From NCBI GenBank assembly GCA_030622705.1, contig JAUXFU010000041.1:1-7118 (forward strand): a stretch of DNA of 7,118 nt, written 5' to 3'. Of this stretch, positions 1 through 6,287 are shown in pieces. Each line of letters begins with the position of its first letter. Position 1 is the stretch's first letter. The translations under genes and the position numbers were made by a program. Source of the stretch: Candidatus Omnitrophota bacterium. Its GTDB lineage: Bacteria; Omnitrophota; Koll11; Gygaellales; JAHJCI01. The notes beneath the pieces were generated by a model. The model had not been told where the DNA came from and did no database searches. It saw only the letters and a list, made by a program, of their open reading frames with translations.

Positions 1-585
1 AGGTATAAGCATCTTTGGAGCACACACTGTCACCTTAACGCCTAATTTTGTTAACCCCCAGATATTTGAACGTGCTACCCGGGAATGTGCAATATCCCCC
101 ACGATCGTCACATGTAATCCCTCAAGGCTCCCCAATTTCTCTTTTAAAGTAAGAATATCCAGAAGTGCCTGCGTAGGATGCTCATGCCAGCCATCGCCGG
201 CATTAACTACACTTATATCCACATGGCGGGCAAGCATCGCTGCCGCCCCAGAACAATTATGCCTTATTACAATAATATCTGTCTTTAATGCCTGGATATT
301 GGTTCCTGTATCAATCAGGGTTTCCCCTTTCTTAATACTAGAGGTCTCTGCCATAATATTTATTACATCCGCGGATAATCTCTTAGCGGCGATTTCAAAA
401 GACACCCTCGTCCTCGTAGACGGTTCGTAAAATAAATTTACCACTGTCTTGCCGCGCAATGCCGGGACCTTTTTAATTGCCCGGCGCGAAACATCCTTAA
501 ATGATTCTGCGGTAGCTATAATAAGCTCCATTTCATTCTTGGTTAAGTCTTCTAACCCCAACAAATCCTTTCTATTCCAAATCAT
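1..585 (-). CDS. pyrB: Aspartate carbamoyltransferase catalytic subunit (partial, 3' end outside window)
   Basis: Transfers the carbamoyl group of carbamoyl phosphate to L-aspartate, the committed step of cytoplasmic de novo pyrimidine synthesis. The first 195 codons are present and the frame is open to base 1; the family is usually about 305 residues, so roughly a third is missing at the window edge. Visible motifs are the carbamoyl-phosphate loop [13 protein letters not shown] (residues 52-64, with STRTR at 56-60), KGE at 86-88, and HPTQALLD at 136-143, all ATCase/OTCase hallmarks; the N-terminal wording fits ATCase rather than OTCase. The ATG at 585 is preceded by GAGGA with an 8 nt gap. 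An in-frame GTG at 600 is possible but less suitable. It lies 64 nt after pyrR in the same direction, the classic pyrR-pyrB order, so it is probably controlled by the attenuator upstream of pyrR. Confidence 0.96.
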   Translation of the reverse strand, partial: MIWNRKDLLGLEDLTKNEMELIIATAESFKDVSRRAIKKVPALRGKTVVNLFYEPSTRTRVSFEIAAKRLSADVINIMAETSSIKKGETLIDTGTNIQALKTDIIVIRHNCSGAAAMLARHVDISVVNAGDGWHEHPTQALLDILTLKEKLGSLEGLHVTIVGDIAHSRVARSNIWGLTKLGVKVTVCAPKMLIP

Positions 586-649
586 ATCCCTAATCCTCAC
601 ATCCTATTATCCTAATACCCTTCTTTTTAATATACACCAAAATGAAGAA

Positions 650-1186
<537 letters not shown>

Positions 1187-1194
1187 AAGTGAGT

Positions 1195-1209
1195 GCACAT
1201 TTTATGTGC
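1195..1209 (-). promoter_or_regulatory. Small hairpin just upstream of the pyrR start
   Basis: On the minus strand GCACAT-AAA-ATGTGC forms a perfect 6 bp stem with a 3 nt loop, ending 8 nt before the pyrR ATG, where a ribosome binding site would be expected. No Shine-Dalgarno sequence is visible. It may hinder initiation, but the role is inference. Confidence 0.4.
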
Positions 1210-1237
1210 GCTTCGCTCCATAAGTTGTGTCGTCATT

Positions 1238-1273
1238 AAAAATAAACCCCTTGATTTTATCAATATCAAGGGG
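1238..1273 (-). terminator. Intrinsic terminator (attenuator) in the pyr leader
   Basis: On the minus strand CCCCTTGAT (1273-1265) and ATCAAGGGG (1255-1247) form a perfect 9 bp stem with a 9 nt loop, followed by TTTATTTTT (1246-1238). It lies inside the leader, between the promoter and pyrR, so it is positioned as an attenuator and not as the end of a gene. Nothing is encoded before it. Confidence 0.88.
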
Positions 1274-1323
1274 TCAGTAATCGTCAGGCTAAGCTCCTTA
1301 GCATCTTGCGCTCCTTACCAACC
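1272..1323 (-). promoter_or_regulatory. Candidate antiterminator pairing with nested hairpin
   Basis: GGTTGGT (1323-1317) can pair with ACTGACC (1278-1272) over 7 positions, two of them G·U. This would tie up the first two bases of the terminator's 5' arm and also break the PyrR-binding hairpin. Between them GCTAAG-GAG-CTTAGC (1302-1288) makes a 6 bp hairpin that would shorten the loop. This fits the usual three-state PyrR attenuator: antiterminator, PyrR-stabilised anti-antiterminator, terminator. The pairing was drawn by eye and no energies were calculated. Confidence 0.5.
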
Positions 1324-1345
1324 TCGCACGGGCCAGCTTAAAGGA
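1312..1345 (-). promoter_or_regulatory. PyrR-binding RNA element
   Basis: The minus-strand leader contains GAGGTTGGTAAGG (1325-1313), which follows the PyrR-binding consensus as I recall it (GAGGCUNGCAAGG) with two C-to-T differences. A lower stem TCCTT (1345-1341) with AAGGA (1316-1312) closes the element, and GCC with GGU can close the loop region. It starts about 5 nt after the predicted transcription start and lies upstream of the attenuator, the standard place. The identification rests on sequence pattern plus context with pyrR and pyrB. Confidence 0.68.
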
Positions 1346-1356
1346 TTATTGTTATA

Positions 1357-1385
1357 AAAATAGCATACAAATTAAGCCTTGTCAA
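1357..1385 (-). promoter_or_regulatory. Promoter of the pyrR-pyrB operon
   Basis: On the minus strand the -35 box TTGACA (1385-1380) is a perfect consensus, followed by a 17 bp spacer and TATTTT (1362-1357) as -10. The predicted start is near 1350, which gives a leader of about 165 nt before the pyrR ATG and places the PyrR-binding element at the 5' end of the RNA. Confidence 0.7.
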
Positions 1386-1399
1386 GGAAAATCCGCAGA

Positions 1400-1457
1400 C
1401 CCCGGCGAATATGCCAAAATTATCGGAGAGAATTTTGGCATATCCTATGAGCCGGGG
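1400..1457. repeat. Long two-part inverted repeat next to the pyr promoter
   Basis: Outer arms CCCCGGC (1400-1406) and GCCGGGG (1451-1457) are a perfect 7 bp pair. Inner arms ATATGCCAAAATT (1409-1421) and AATTTTGGCATAT (1431-1443) are a perfect 13 bp pair with a 9 nt loop. Twenty base pairs of symmetry lie about 15 bp upstream of the pyr -35 box. There is no T-run, so it is not a plain intrinsic terminator. It may be a regulator site, a structured RNA or a mobile palindrome. Confidence 0.75.
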
Positions 1458-1480
1458 TAATAATAAGAGACTTCAAAAGG

Positions 1481-1500
1481 ATATGCTAATTCTAGCATAT
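1481..1500. repeat. 8 bp inverted repeat sharing half-sites with the previous one
   Basis: ATATGCTA (1481-1488) and TAGCATAT (1493-1500) form a perfect 8 bp palindrome with a 4 nt loop; flanking CAAA and TTTG can extend it with a bulge. The ATATGC / GCATAT ends are the same as the inner arms of the inverted repeat at 1409-1443, and the left arms of the two repeats start 72 bp apart. Confidence 0.6.
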
Positions 1501-1525
1501 TTTGAGATTAAAAAAATCAATATAA

Positions 1526-1661
1526 TTTCCTATGCTATCAAGAAAATCGGCTTCGTCGATGACTTTTTAGCGATTTTCGCAGTCCCGGCCGTTTTGCTTT
1601 GCGCAACAAAGCAGCCGAAGATAGGAAAGTATTTTTATACTTTCCTATGCAGCAAGAAAAT
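1526..1661. repeat. Spaced direct repeat enclosing three hairpins
   Basis: TTTCCTATGC-TAT-CAAGAAAAT (1526-1547) recurs as TTTCCTATGC-AG-CAAGAAAAT (1641-1661), differing only in a 2-3 nt spot. Between and overlapping them lie three inverted repeats: GAAAATCG / CGATTTTC (1542-1549, 1571-1578); CGGC plus TGCTTTG / CAAAGCA plus GCCG (1586-1617, 5 nt bulge); and ATAGGAAAGTAT / ATACTTTCCTAT (1621-1632, 1637-1648, perfect 12 bp, TTTT loop). TTTCCTAT at 1526 can also pair with ATAGGAAA at 1621, giving a competing multibranch fold. No gene is convincing here. Confidence 0.6.
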
Positions 1662-1682
1662 TTGCCTCAGATTTGCCTCAGA
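1661..1682. repeat. 11 nt tandem duplication
   Basis: TTTGCCTCAGA occurs twice in direct tandem (1661-1671 and 1672-1682), adjoining the second copy of the spaced direct repeat. It lies 19 bp upstream of the -35 box of the plus-strand promoter. It could be slippage, or a target-site-like or regulator-site duplication. Confidence 0.6.
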
Positions 1683-1700
1683 AATGAACGGGAAGTTTTA

Positions 1701-1729
1701 TTGACAAATTTAAAATTTAGCCCTATTAT
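1701..1729 (+). promoter_or_regulatory. Strong promoter of the outer-membrane protein gene
   Basis: TTGACA (1701-1706), a 17 bp spacer and TATTAT (1724-1729) form a near-consensus sigma70-type promoter. Seven bases after the -10 box is A1736, the first base of the ATG chosen for the downstream gene, so the transcript is predicted to have little or no 5' leader. Confidence 0.75.
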
Positions 1730-1735
1730 AGCTCT

Positions 1736-2503
1736 ATGCGACTATGCAGAATTGGATTAATTTTATGCCTTTCTTTATTTCTTGCATCTGAAGTTCAAGC
1801 CGCGCTCTTTGTTGATGATACCTCAACTACAGATAAAGGCCGTTTTGAGCTTGCATATTGGGCAGATTATTACAAAGATACGCAATATAACTACGATGAA
1901 GGCTATAAATCAAGGACTCGTGAAACCAGATTATGCTCATACCTTCTCTATGGCCTTGCCGACAACTGGGACATCGGCATAACCATCCCTTATGGTTATA
2001 TCAACTATGACCGGGAAACCAAGGCAAATGGTTTTATGGATATAGATATAGAGAGTAAATACCGTTTTCTTGAAGAAACAGATACCCTCCCTTCTTTTGC
2101 CCTCTATCTTGATTTTGTAAGCAATTCTGCCAATGAAGAAAAATCATTGGGCAGCGGCGATGAGGATATTTGGCTCAACTGTATTTTTAGTAAAACCCTT
2201 AAACAGAACCTCTGGCTTGATGTGAATTTAGGTTATTATTTCTCTGGCGGAAAAGACGCAGATGATGTATTTACTTATTGCGTGGGGGCAGCCGCTGGTT
2301 TTATGGAAAGACTCTATCTCTACGCCGAAATTTATGGAGAGGCAGAGTTTGAACGCAATTTTAGCGAAAATGTTTTTCTCGCGGCCCTGAGCATTGGCTA
2401 CGAAATCAATCCAAGTATCTTTGTTAAGACGGGCACTGCTGCTGGAATCTCCGACGGCGCCAATGATTTGCAAATCTCCGGCCGCGTCAACTTCAGCTTC
2501 TAA
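1736..2503 (+). CDS. Outer-membrane β-barrel protein, MetA-pathway-like (function unknown)
   Basis: This 255-residue protein has a signal peptide: MRLCR, a hydrophobic run to about residue 19, then SEVQA with cleavage predicted after Ala22-23. The rest has no transmembrane helix but shows alternating aromatic/polar strands (for example FELAYWADYY, WDIGITIPYGYINYD, LWLDVNLGYYFSGG, LYLYAEIYGEAEF) and ends in NFSF with a terminal Phe, as expected for a BAM-inserted barrel. The pattern of a β-hairpin followed by 'GLADNWDIGITIPYGY' resembles the family named after the putative MetA pathway of phenol degradation, a poorly characterised outer-membrane family; I would not infer a substrate. The ATG at 1736 is needed for the signal peptide, has no Shine-Dalgarno, and sits on the predicted transcription start. 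It is a single-gene unit, convergent with rsmI. Confidence 0.88.
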   Translation: MRLCRIGLILCLSLFLASEVQAALFVDDTSTTDKGRFELAYWADYYKDTQYNYDEGYKSRTRETRLCSYLLYGLADNWDIGITIPYGYINYDRETKANGFMDIDIESKYRFLEETDTLPSFALYLDFVSNSANEEKSLGSGDEDIWLNCIFSKTLKQNLWLDVNLGYYFSGGKDADDVFTYCVGAAAGFMERLYLYAEIYGEAEFERNFSENVFLAALSIGYEINPSIFVKTGTAAGISDGANDLQISGRVNFSF

Positions 2504-2544
2504 TCAAAACCTACGCGCGTATCCAGAGGCGTGTATTGATAAAA

Positions 2545-3198
2545 TTATATTACCACCACAAATTCGCCCCTCGGCGCAACCTCGATTAAACGCTCCCGTA
2601 TCCGGCTAACCGGTGACCTTATAACTTCTTCAAACTTTTTAGTTAATTCCCGCGCCACCATTATAGACGTATCACCAAATACATCCTGAATATCCCTTAA
2701 GACGGCTGTGATCCGGTGAGGAGACTCGTAAAAAATAATCGTACAGTCTATTTCCTTAAGCTCCCGAAGACGATTACATCGGCTAAGTTTCTTTTTGGGT
2801 AAAAAACCTTCAAAAATAAAGCGGTGGGCCGGCTTCCCGGAAAGAACCAAGGCCATAATTAGAGCAGTTGAACCAGGAATGGCCGTAACAGAAATTTTAT
2901 TCTCGAGGGCTAAATTGACTAGGTGATATCCGGGATCTAAAATTCCAGGCGTGCCCGCATCAGAAATAAGCGCTATATCCGCGCTTGCCTTTAACCTCTC
3001 TAATAAATACCTTGCCTTGGTAAATCGATTGTGCTGGTAATAACTTGTAGTCGACGTATTGATATCATAGTTCTTAAGCAAAACCCTGCTATGCCGCGTA
3101 TCCTCACAAGCAATCAAATCCACCTTTTTTAAAACCTCAATTGCCCGAAAACTAATATCCCCCAGATTACCAATCGGTGTAGCAACAATATATAACAT
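2545..3198 (-). CDS. rsmI: 16S rRNA (cytidine1402-2'-O)-methyltransferase, short form
   Basis: RsmI uses S-adenosylmethionine to methylate the 2'-OH of C1402 in the decoding centre of 16S rRNA. From ATG 3198 the protein has 217 residues: TPIGNLGDI (7-15), EDTRHS (32-37), SDAGTPGI (79-86), PGS-TALIMAL (from 108), FYESPHR (156-162) and RELTKKFEE (183-191), in the usual order of the tetrapyrrole-methylase fold. E. coli RsmI is 286 residues; this one stops at GEFVVVI, just after the catalytic domain, so the C-terminal helix-turn-helix tail is absent. No continuation is visible past the stop. The frame extends up to GTG 3240, but the family begins at MLYIVATPIG, so I prefer ATG 3198 although no Shine-Dalgarno is clear. 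It follows glmS by 50 nt. The 41 nt between its stop and the convergent barrel gene show no clear terminator. Confidence 0.95.
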   Translation of the reverse strand: MLYIVATPIGNLGDISFRAIEVLKKVDLIACEDTRHSRVLLKNYDINTSTTSYYQHNRFTKARYLLERLKASADIALISDAGTPGILDPGYHLVNLALENKISVTAIPGSTALIMALVLSGKPAHRFIFEGFLPKKKLSRCNRLRELKEIDCTIIFYESPHRITAVLRDIQDVFGDTSIMVARELTKKFEEVIRSPVSRIRERLIEVAPRGEFVVVI

Positions 3199-3248
3199 TT
3201 TTCTAGCTAAACGAACGCGATAACCCGCTAACACGCTCACTCGATAAC

Positions 3249-5081
3249 TTACTCTACGGTCACTGATTTTGCCAGATTGCGCGGCTGGTCAACATCACAA
3301 TTCCTCTTAACCGCAATATAATAAGCTAATAATTGTAAAGGAAACGCCGCTAATAGAGGGGAAAATAAATCTTCAATTCCGGGAATATAGATAATCTCGT
3401 CGGTCAATTCTTTTATCTTCTTATCATCTTCACTGGCAATAATAATGATTGTACCCTGGCGGCTGCGTATTTCCTGAATATTAGAAACCATCTTCTCATA
3501 AATCCTTGATTGCGGACAAATACAAACAACCGCGCGGTATTCATCAATAAGGGCAATCGGGCCATGTTTCATCTCTCCGGCAGCATAACCCTCGGCAGGA
3601 ATATAAGAGATTTTCTTTAATTTTAACGCGCCCTCTAAGGCTGAAGGGTAGTTTATATTCCTTCCTAAAAACAAGAATGAACCAAAATGGGAATGTCTCT
3701 GTGCCAAGCTTCGGATGGATTTTCGATTGCCCAATATCCGCCCCTGCAGAAAAGGCACCTGTTTAAGCGTACTTAAGTAATCCTGCTTCTGCGAATTTGA
3801 TATCATTGAACGGATCCTGGAAAAATAAACAGCAAACAGGTATAAAATCGCCAATTGCGCGGTATAGGCCTTGGTAGAGGCAACACTAATTTCGGGCCCG
3901 GCATGAGTATAAATTACCCCACTACATTCACGGGTTAAACTGGACCCTAAAACATTACAGATCCCTAAGGTAATAACCTTTTTATCCTTTGCCCGCTGTA
4001 AAGCAGCTAATGTATCTGCGGTTTCCCCGGACTGACTTATAGCAATCACCAAAGTCTGTTTATTCAAAAAAATCCGCCGGTAGCGAAATTCGCTGGAAAA
4101 ATCAACGCTCACCGGAATTCCGGCTAATTCTTCTAATATATACTTACCTACCAACCCGGCATGATAAGCAGTACCGCAACCTATAATTACTATATTTTTG
4201 ATTCTGGCCAGTGCCTCTTGCGTAATTTTTAATTCCTCAAAAAAGACTTCCGTCTTCTCTATTCGGTATTTAAGAATATTCTCAAGGACGCGCGGCTGCT
4301 CCATTATTTCCTTTAACATAAAATGAGCAAATCCGCCTTTCTGTGCCTGTTTTACATCCCAGGTTATCATAGTTGATTTACGACGAAGCTGCCGGCCGGA
4401 AAAATCACAAATCCTTATTGTATCTTTACCAAGAACTGCTATTTCTTTTTCTTCCAGAAAAATTATCTCTTTCGTATAATCCAGAACCGCCGATATATCC
4501 GAAGCTAAAAAGTTTTCCTTTTTCCCTAACCCAATAATCAATGGGCTACCACAGCGCACGCCCACAAGCTTAAGCGGTTCCCTCTCTGAAATTACGCCCA
4601 GCGCGAATGAACCAACCAGCAAGGCAACCGCCTTACTGACTGCTTCCTCGAGAGAAGTATTTTTACAGTAAAAGCTTTCGATTAAATGCGGGATTACCTC
4701 GGTATCGGTCTGACTTCTAAATTTATGCCCCCCCCTAATTAAATTTTCCTTAAGCTCGGCGTAATTCTCGATAATTCCATTATGCACAACCGCAATTTCG
4801 CCGTTACAGTCTAAATGCGGATGCGCGTTACTGCGGTTAGGCGCGCCATGGGTAGACCAGCGGGTATGAGAAATTCCAACACAGCCACAAAGAGATTTCT
4901 TATTAAGAAGCGCTTCTAAAACTTTTACCTTGCCGGAAACTTTCCTTACCTTAAGCGCATTCCTATCACCAAGAATACTCATCCCCGCGGAGTCGTAACC
5001 GCGATACTCCAGGCGCCTTAACCCATTTAAAAGCACCCGGCTTGCCTTTCTGTTTCCAATATAGCCAATTATCCCGCACAT
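3249..5081 (-). CDS. glmS: Glutamine--fructose-6-phosphate aminotransferase (isomerizing)
   Basis: GlmS makes glucosamine-6-phosphate from fructose-6-phosphate and glutamine, the first step towards UDP-GlcNAc for peptidoglycan and LPS. At 610 residues it has the standard length (E. coli 609). The N-terminal glutaminase domain begins MCGIIGYIGN with nucleophile Cys2, then YRGYDSAG (26-33), HTRWSTHG (72-79), HNGIIEN (100-106) and SQTDTEV. Two SIS domains follow: GCGTAYHAG (301-309), SQSGETADT (350-358), STKAYTAQL (402-410), EMKHGP (503-508, ring-opening His506) and the C-tail DQPRNLAKSVTVE with Lys605. Odd: residue 490 is Lys (AAA at 3612-3614) where E. coli has Glu488 in KLKEISYI. The start lies 4 nt after the upstream stop with no Shine-Dalgarno, suggesting translational coupling. 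No room exists for a glmS ribozyme. Confidence 0.97.
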   Translation of the reverse strand: MCGIIGYIGNRKASRVLLNGLRRLEYRGYDSAGMSILGDRNALKVRKVSGKVKVLEALLNKKSLCGCVGISHTRWSTHGAPNRSNAHPHLDCNGEIAVVHNGIIENYAELKENLIRGGHKFRSQTDTEVIPHLIESFYCKNTSLEEAVSKAVALLVGSFALGVISEREPLKLVGVRCGSPLIIGLGKKENFLASDISAVLDYTKEIIFLEEKEIAVLGKDTIRICDFSGRQLRRKSTMITWDVKQAQKGGFAHFMLKEIMEQPRVLENILKYRIEKTEVFFEELKITQEALARIKNIVIIGCGTAYHAGLVGKYILEELAGIPVSVDFSSEFRYRRIFLNKQTLVIAISQSGETADTLAALQRAKDKKVITLGICNVLGSSLTRECSGVIYTHAGPEISVASTKAYTAQLAILYLFAVYFSRIRSMISNSQKQDYLSTLKQVPFLQGRILGNRKSIRSLAQRHSHFGSFLFLGRNINYPSALEGALKLKKISYIPAEGYAAGEMKHGPIALIDEYRAVVCICPQSRIYEKMVSNIQEIRSRQGTIIIIASEDDKKIKELTDEIIYIPGIEDLFSPLLAAFPLQLLAYYIAVKRNCDVDQPRNLAKSVTVE

Positions 5082-5085
5082 TATT

Positions 5086-5634
5086 TTATTTCGCTAATTT
5101 CCCTATCTGACATCCGGCATCCATGGCTAAGATTTCCTGCACCCCGGCTGGCGGTAAAACTACAAAATAACGAGAAATGATCGCACGGGCAATTTCATAT
5201 GCAAGAGTCTCGGGGTCGACACGCCGTGCATCGATATAAATAGAATTTATCTTATGTATATAAAAAGCAACTCGGCGCCCATCATGATCAAAGGATTCAT
5301 CAAACAACCGATCGAGCTCTTTTTGGTTTCGGCAGATCTTTAAATTGCCCTGAAAATTGTAAAGGTACATATGCAAAGCGTCACAGACCTCCAGAAAGAT
5401 TGCATCAATAACCTGTCCCAATACATCCCGCTCGGAAGAAGAAACCGGGTTTAGTAAAAGATATTCTGAGCGGATATTAAACCTACGGACAAGCTCCGAG
5501 AGACTCACCTTTTCCTGGGAATAGATAACAAAATATTTACTTCGGGATATCTGAACAAATTCATCAGGCTGGGCAAAAACAAAACCGTTAAAACAAAATA
5601 AAAAGATAAACAATAACAGTATTTTTCTCATCAT
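5086..5634 (-). CDS. Secreted protein, probable inactive gluzincin (peptidase MA-like)
   Basis: This 182-residue protein begins MMRKILLLFIFLFCF with a signal peptide ending near FVFA-Q (cleavage about residue 21), so it should act in the periplasm. I recognise no named gene. The order resembles gluzincin-type 'peptidase MA' proteins: an early strand SKYFVIYS (32-39), a helix with conserved acidic positions, NLKICRNQKELDRLF (97-111), a SIYIDAR strand (131-137), and a helix AYEIARAIISRYF (145-157) where an HExxH motif would lie, followed after about 20 residues by LPPAGVQEILA (160-170), like the 'LPxWxxEGLA' third-ligand motif. Glu147 and Glu167 are kept, but both zinc histidines are replaced (Tyr146, Arg150), so a peptidase role is unlikely. 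It sits 17 nt after the HAMP gene and 4 nt before glmS. Homology is inferred from pattern only. Confidence 0.75.
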   Translation of the reverse strand: MMRKILLLFIFLFCFNGFVFAQPDEFVQISRSKYFVIYSQEKVSLSELVRRFNIRSEYLLLNPVSSSERDVLGQVIDAIFLEVCDALHMYLYNFQGNLKICRNQKELDRLFDESFDHDGRRVAFYIHKINSIYIDARRVDPETLAYEIARAIISRYFVVLPPAGVQEILAMDAGCQIGKLAK

Positions 5635-5651
5635 GAAGTATCTTCGATATC

Positions 5652-6248
5652 CTATTGGCGTATTTTAAAATGATCAAGCTCTTTATCTATCTGAAGAATA
5701 ATATTGTTTAATCTTCCCATATCCTGACCATGCCTTAAATCGGGCGCTAAGTCCCTGCCCAGAAAAACCTCCCAACCGTCTTTAAAACTGCGCCAATCAT
5801 TTTTTACACTGCCCAGGCTATCTCTTAACCCCTTAATCATCGCGGACATGCTCCTTGCAACATCCTGAAGTTGATCATCACCGCGCAAAGCAAAAGCGCC
5901 GGATAAATCCCCCAAGCCGATCGCAGCTAATTCCTTTTTTAAACGATAAAGAGGCCCGGCAATCTTATGGGAAATAAAAAGGGTAAGTGCCACGGTAGCT
6001 ATTGACACAACTACACAAACTACGATAATCGTCTGTATAAGAAAGGGCAGGAGAAAATCGGCAGTACTCTTAACTTGCACCCGACCGTGCTCAAAGACAA
6101 CCGTGGTTGCCTGCTGACTAAAGAAATAAACCAGAGCACCCGTAAGCAAAGAACCAATAATTACCAAAACGCAGAATTTTAAAATAAAACCTGATTGAAA
6201 TTTCTTTTCAATAAAATAATTCCGTCGATATTTTTCACTTTTAACCAT
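5652..6248 (-). CDS. Two-helix membrane protein with HAMP domain and no output domain
   Basis: The 198-residue product starts with a basic segment (MVKSEKYRRNYFIEKKFQ). Transmembrane helix 1 follows (about 21-43), then a short external stretch (44-65: TTVVFEHGRVQVKSTADF), helix 2 (about 66-91), and a HAMP linker (about 93-145) opening with SHKIAGPLYRLKKEL, whose Pro-containing start is typical. The C-terminus (146-198) is charged and helical with no kinase, GGDEF or chemoreceptor signalling region. A scaffold, or a sensor acting through a partner, is more likely than a complete receptor. Start choice: GGGGAGG lies 6 nt before ATG 6248, an ideal spacing, whereas ATG 6254 abuts it and TTG 6275 lacks a site. 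It lies between the SurA-N-like lipoprotein (39 nt upstream) and the pseudo-peptidase, implying a shared envelope job. Confidence 0.85.
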   Translation of the reverse strand: MVKSEKYRRNYFIEKKFQSGFILKFCVLVIIGSLLTGALVYFFSQQATTVVFEHGRVQVKSTADFLLPFLIQTIIVVCVVVSIATVALTLFISHKIAGPLYRLKKELAAIGLGDLSGAFALRGDDQLQDVARSMSAMIKGLRDSLGSVKNDWRSFKDGWEVFLGRDLAPDLRHGQDMGRLNNIILQIDKELDHFKIRQ

Positions 6249-6287
6249 TGCCATCCTCCCCGCTAACTGAATCAATCCTTAAGAATG

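Noticed and set aside
1502..1526. TTGAGA ... TATAAT as a plus-strand promoter
   Set aside because: The spacer is only 13 bp and no other -35 lies at 16-18 bp.
1621..1648. Perfect 12 bp hairpin as an intrinsic terminator
   Set aside because: The stem is AT-rich and no T-run follows on either strand (GCAGC on plus, CTTCGG on minus); no gene ends nearby.
1400..1682. CRISPR array in the repeat-rich intergenic region
   Set aside because: Repeats are not regularly spaced, differ from each other, and no cas genes are near.
1411..1704. Open frame of 97 codons on the plus strand between the two divergent promoters
   Set aside because: It runs through a series of inverted and direct repeats that shape its sequence, has no ribosome binding site, its ATG lies inside a palindrome arm, and the product resembles no family I know. 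It stays open probably because the region is AT-rich repeat DNA.
2228..2473. 81-codon minus-strand frame inside the β-barrel gene
   Set aside because: The plus-strand frame has a signal peptide and barrel pattern; the opposite frame has neither a start site nor a domain.
2394..2609. 71-codon plus-strand frame across the barrel gene end and rsmI end
   Set aside because: Overlaps the ends of two well-supported genes in other frames; no motif.
5082..5085. glmS ribozyme upstream of glmS
   Set aside because: Only 4 nt separate glmS from the upstream gene; the ribozyme needs well over 100 nt of leader.
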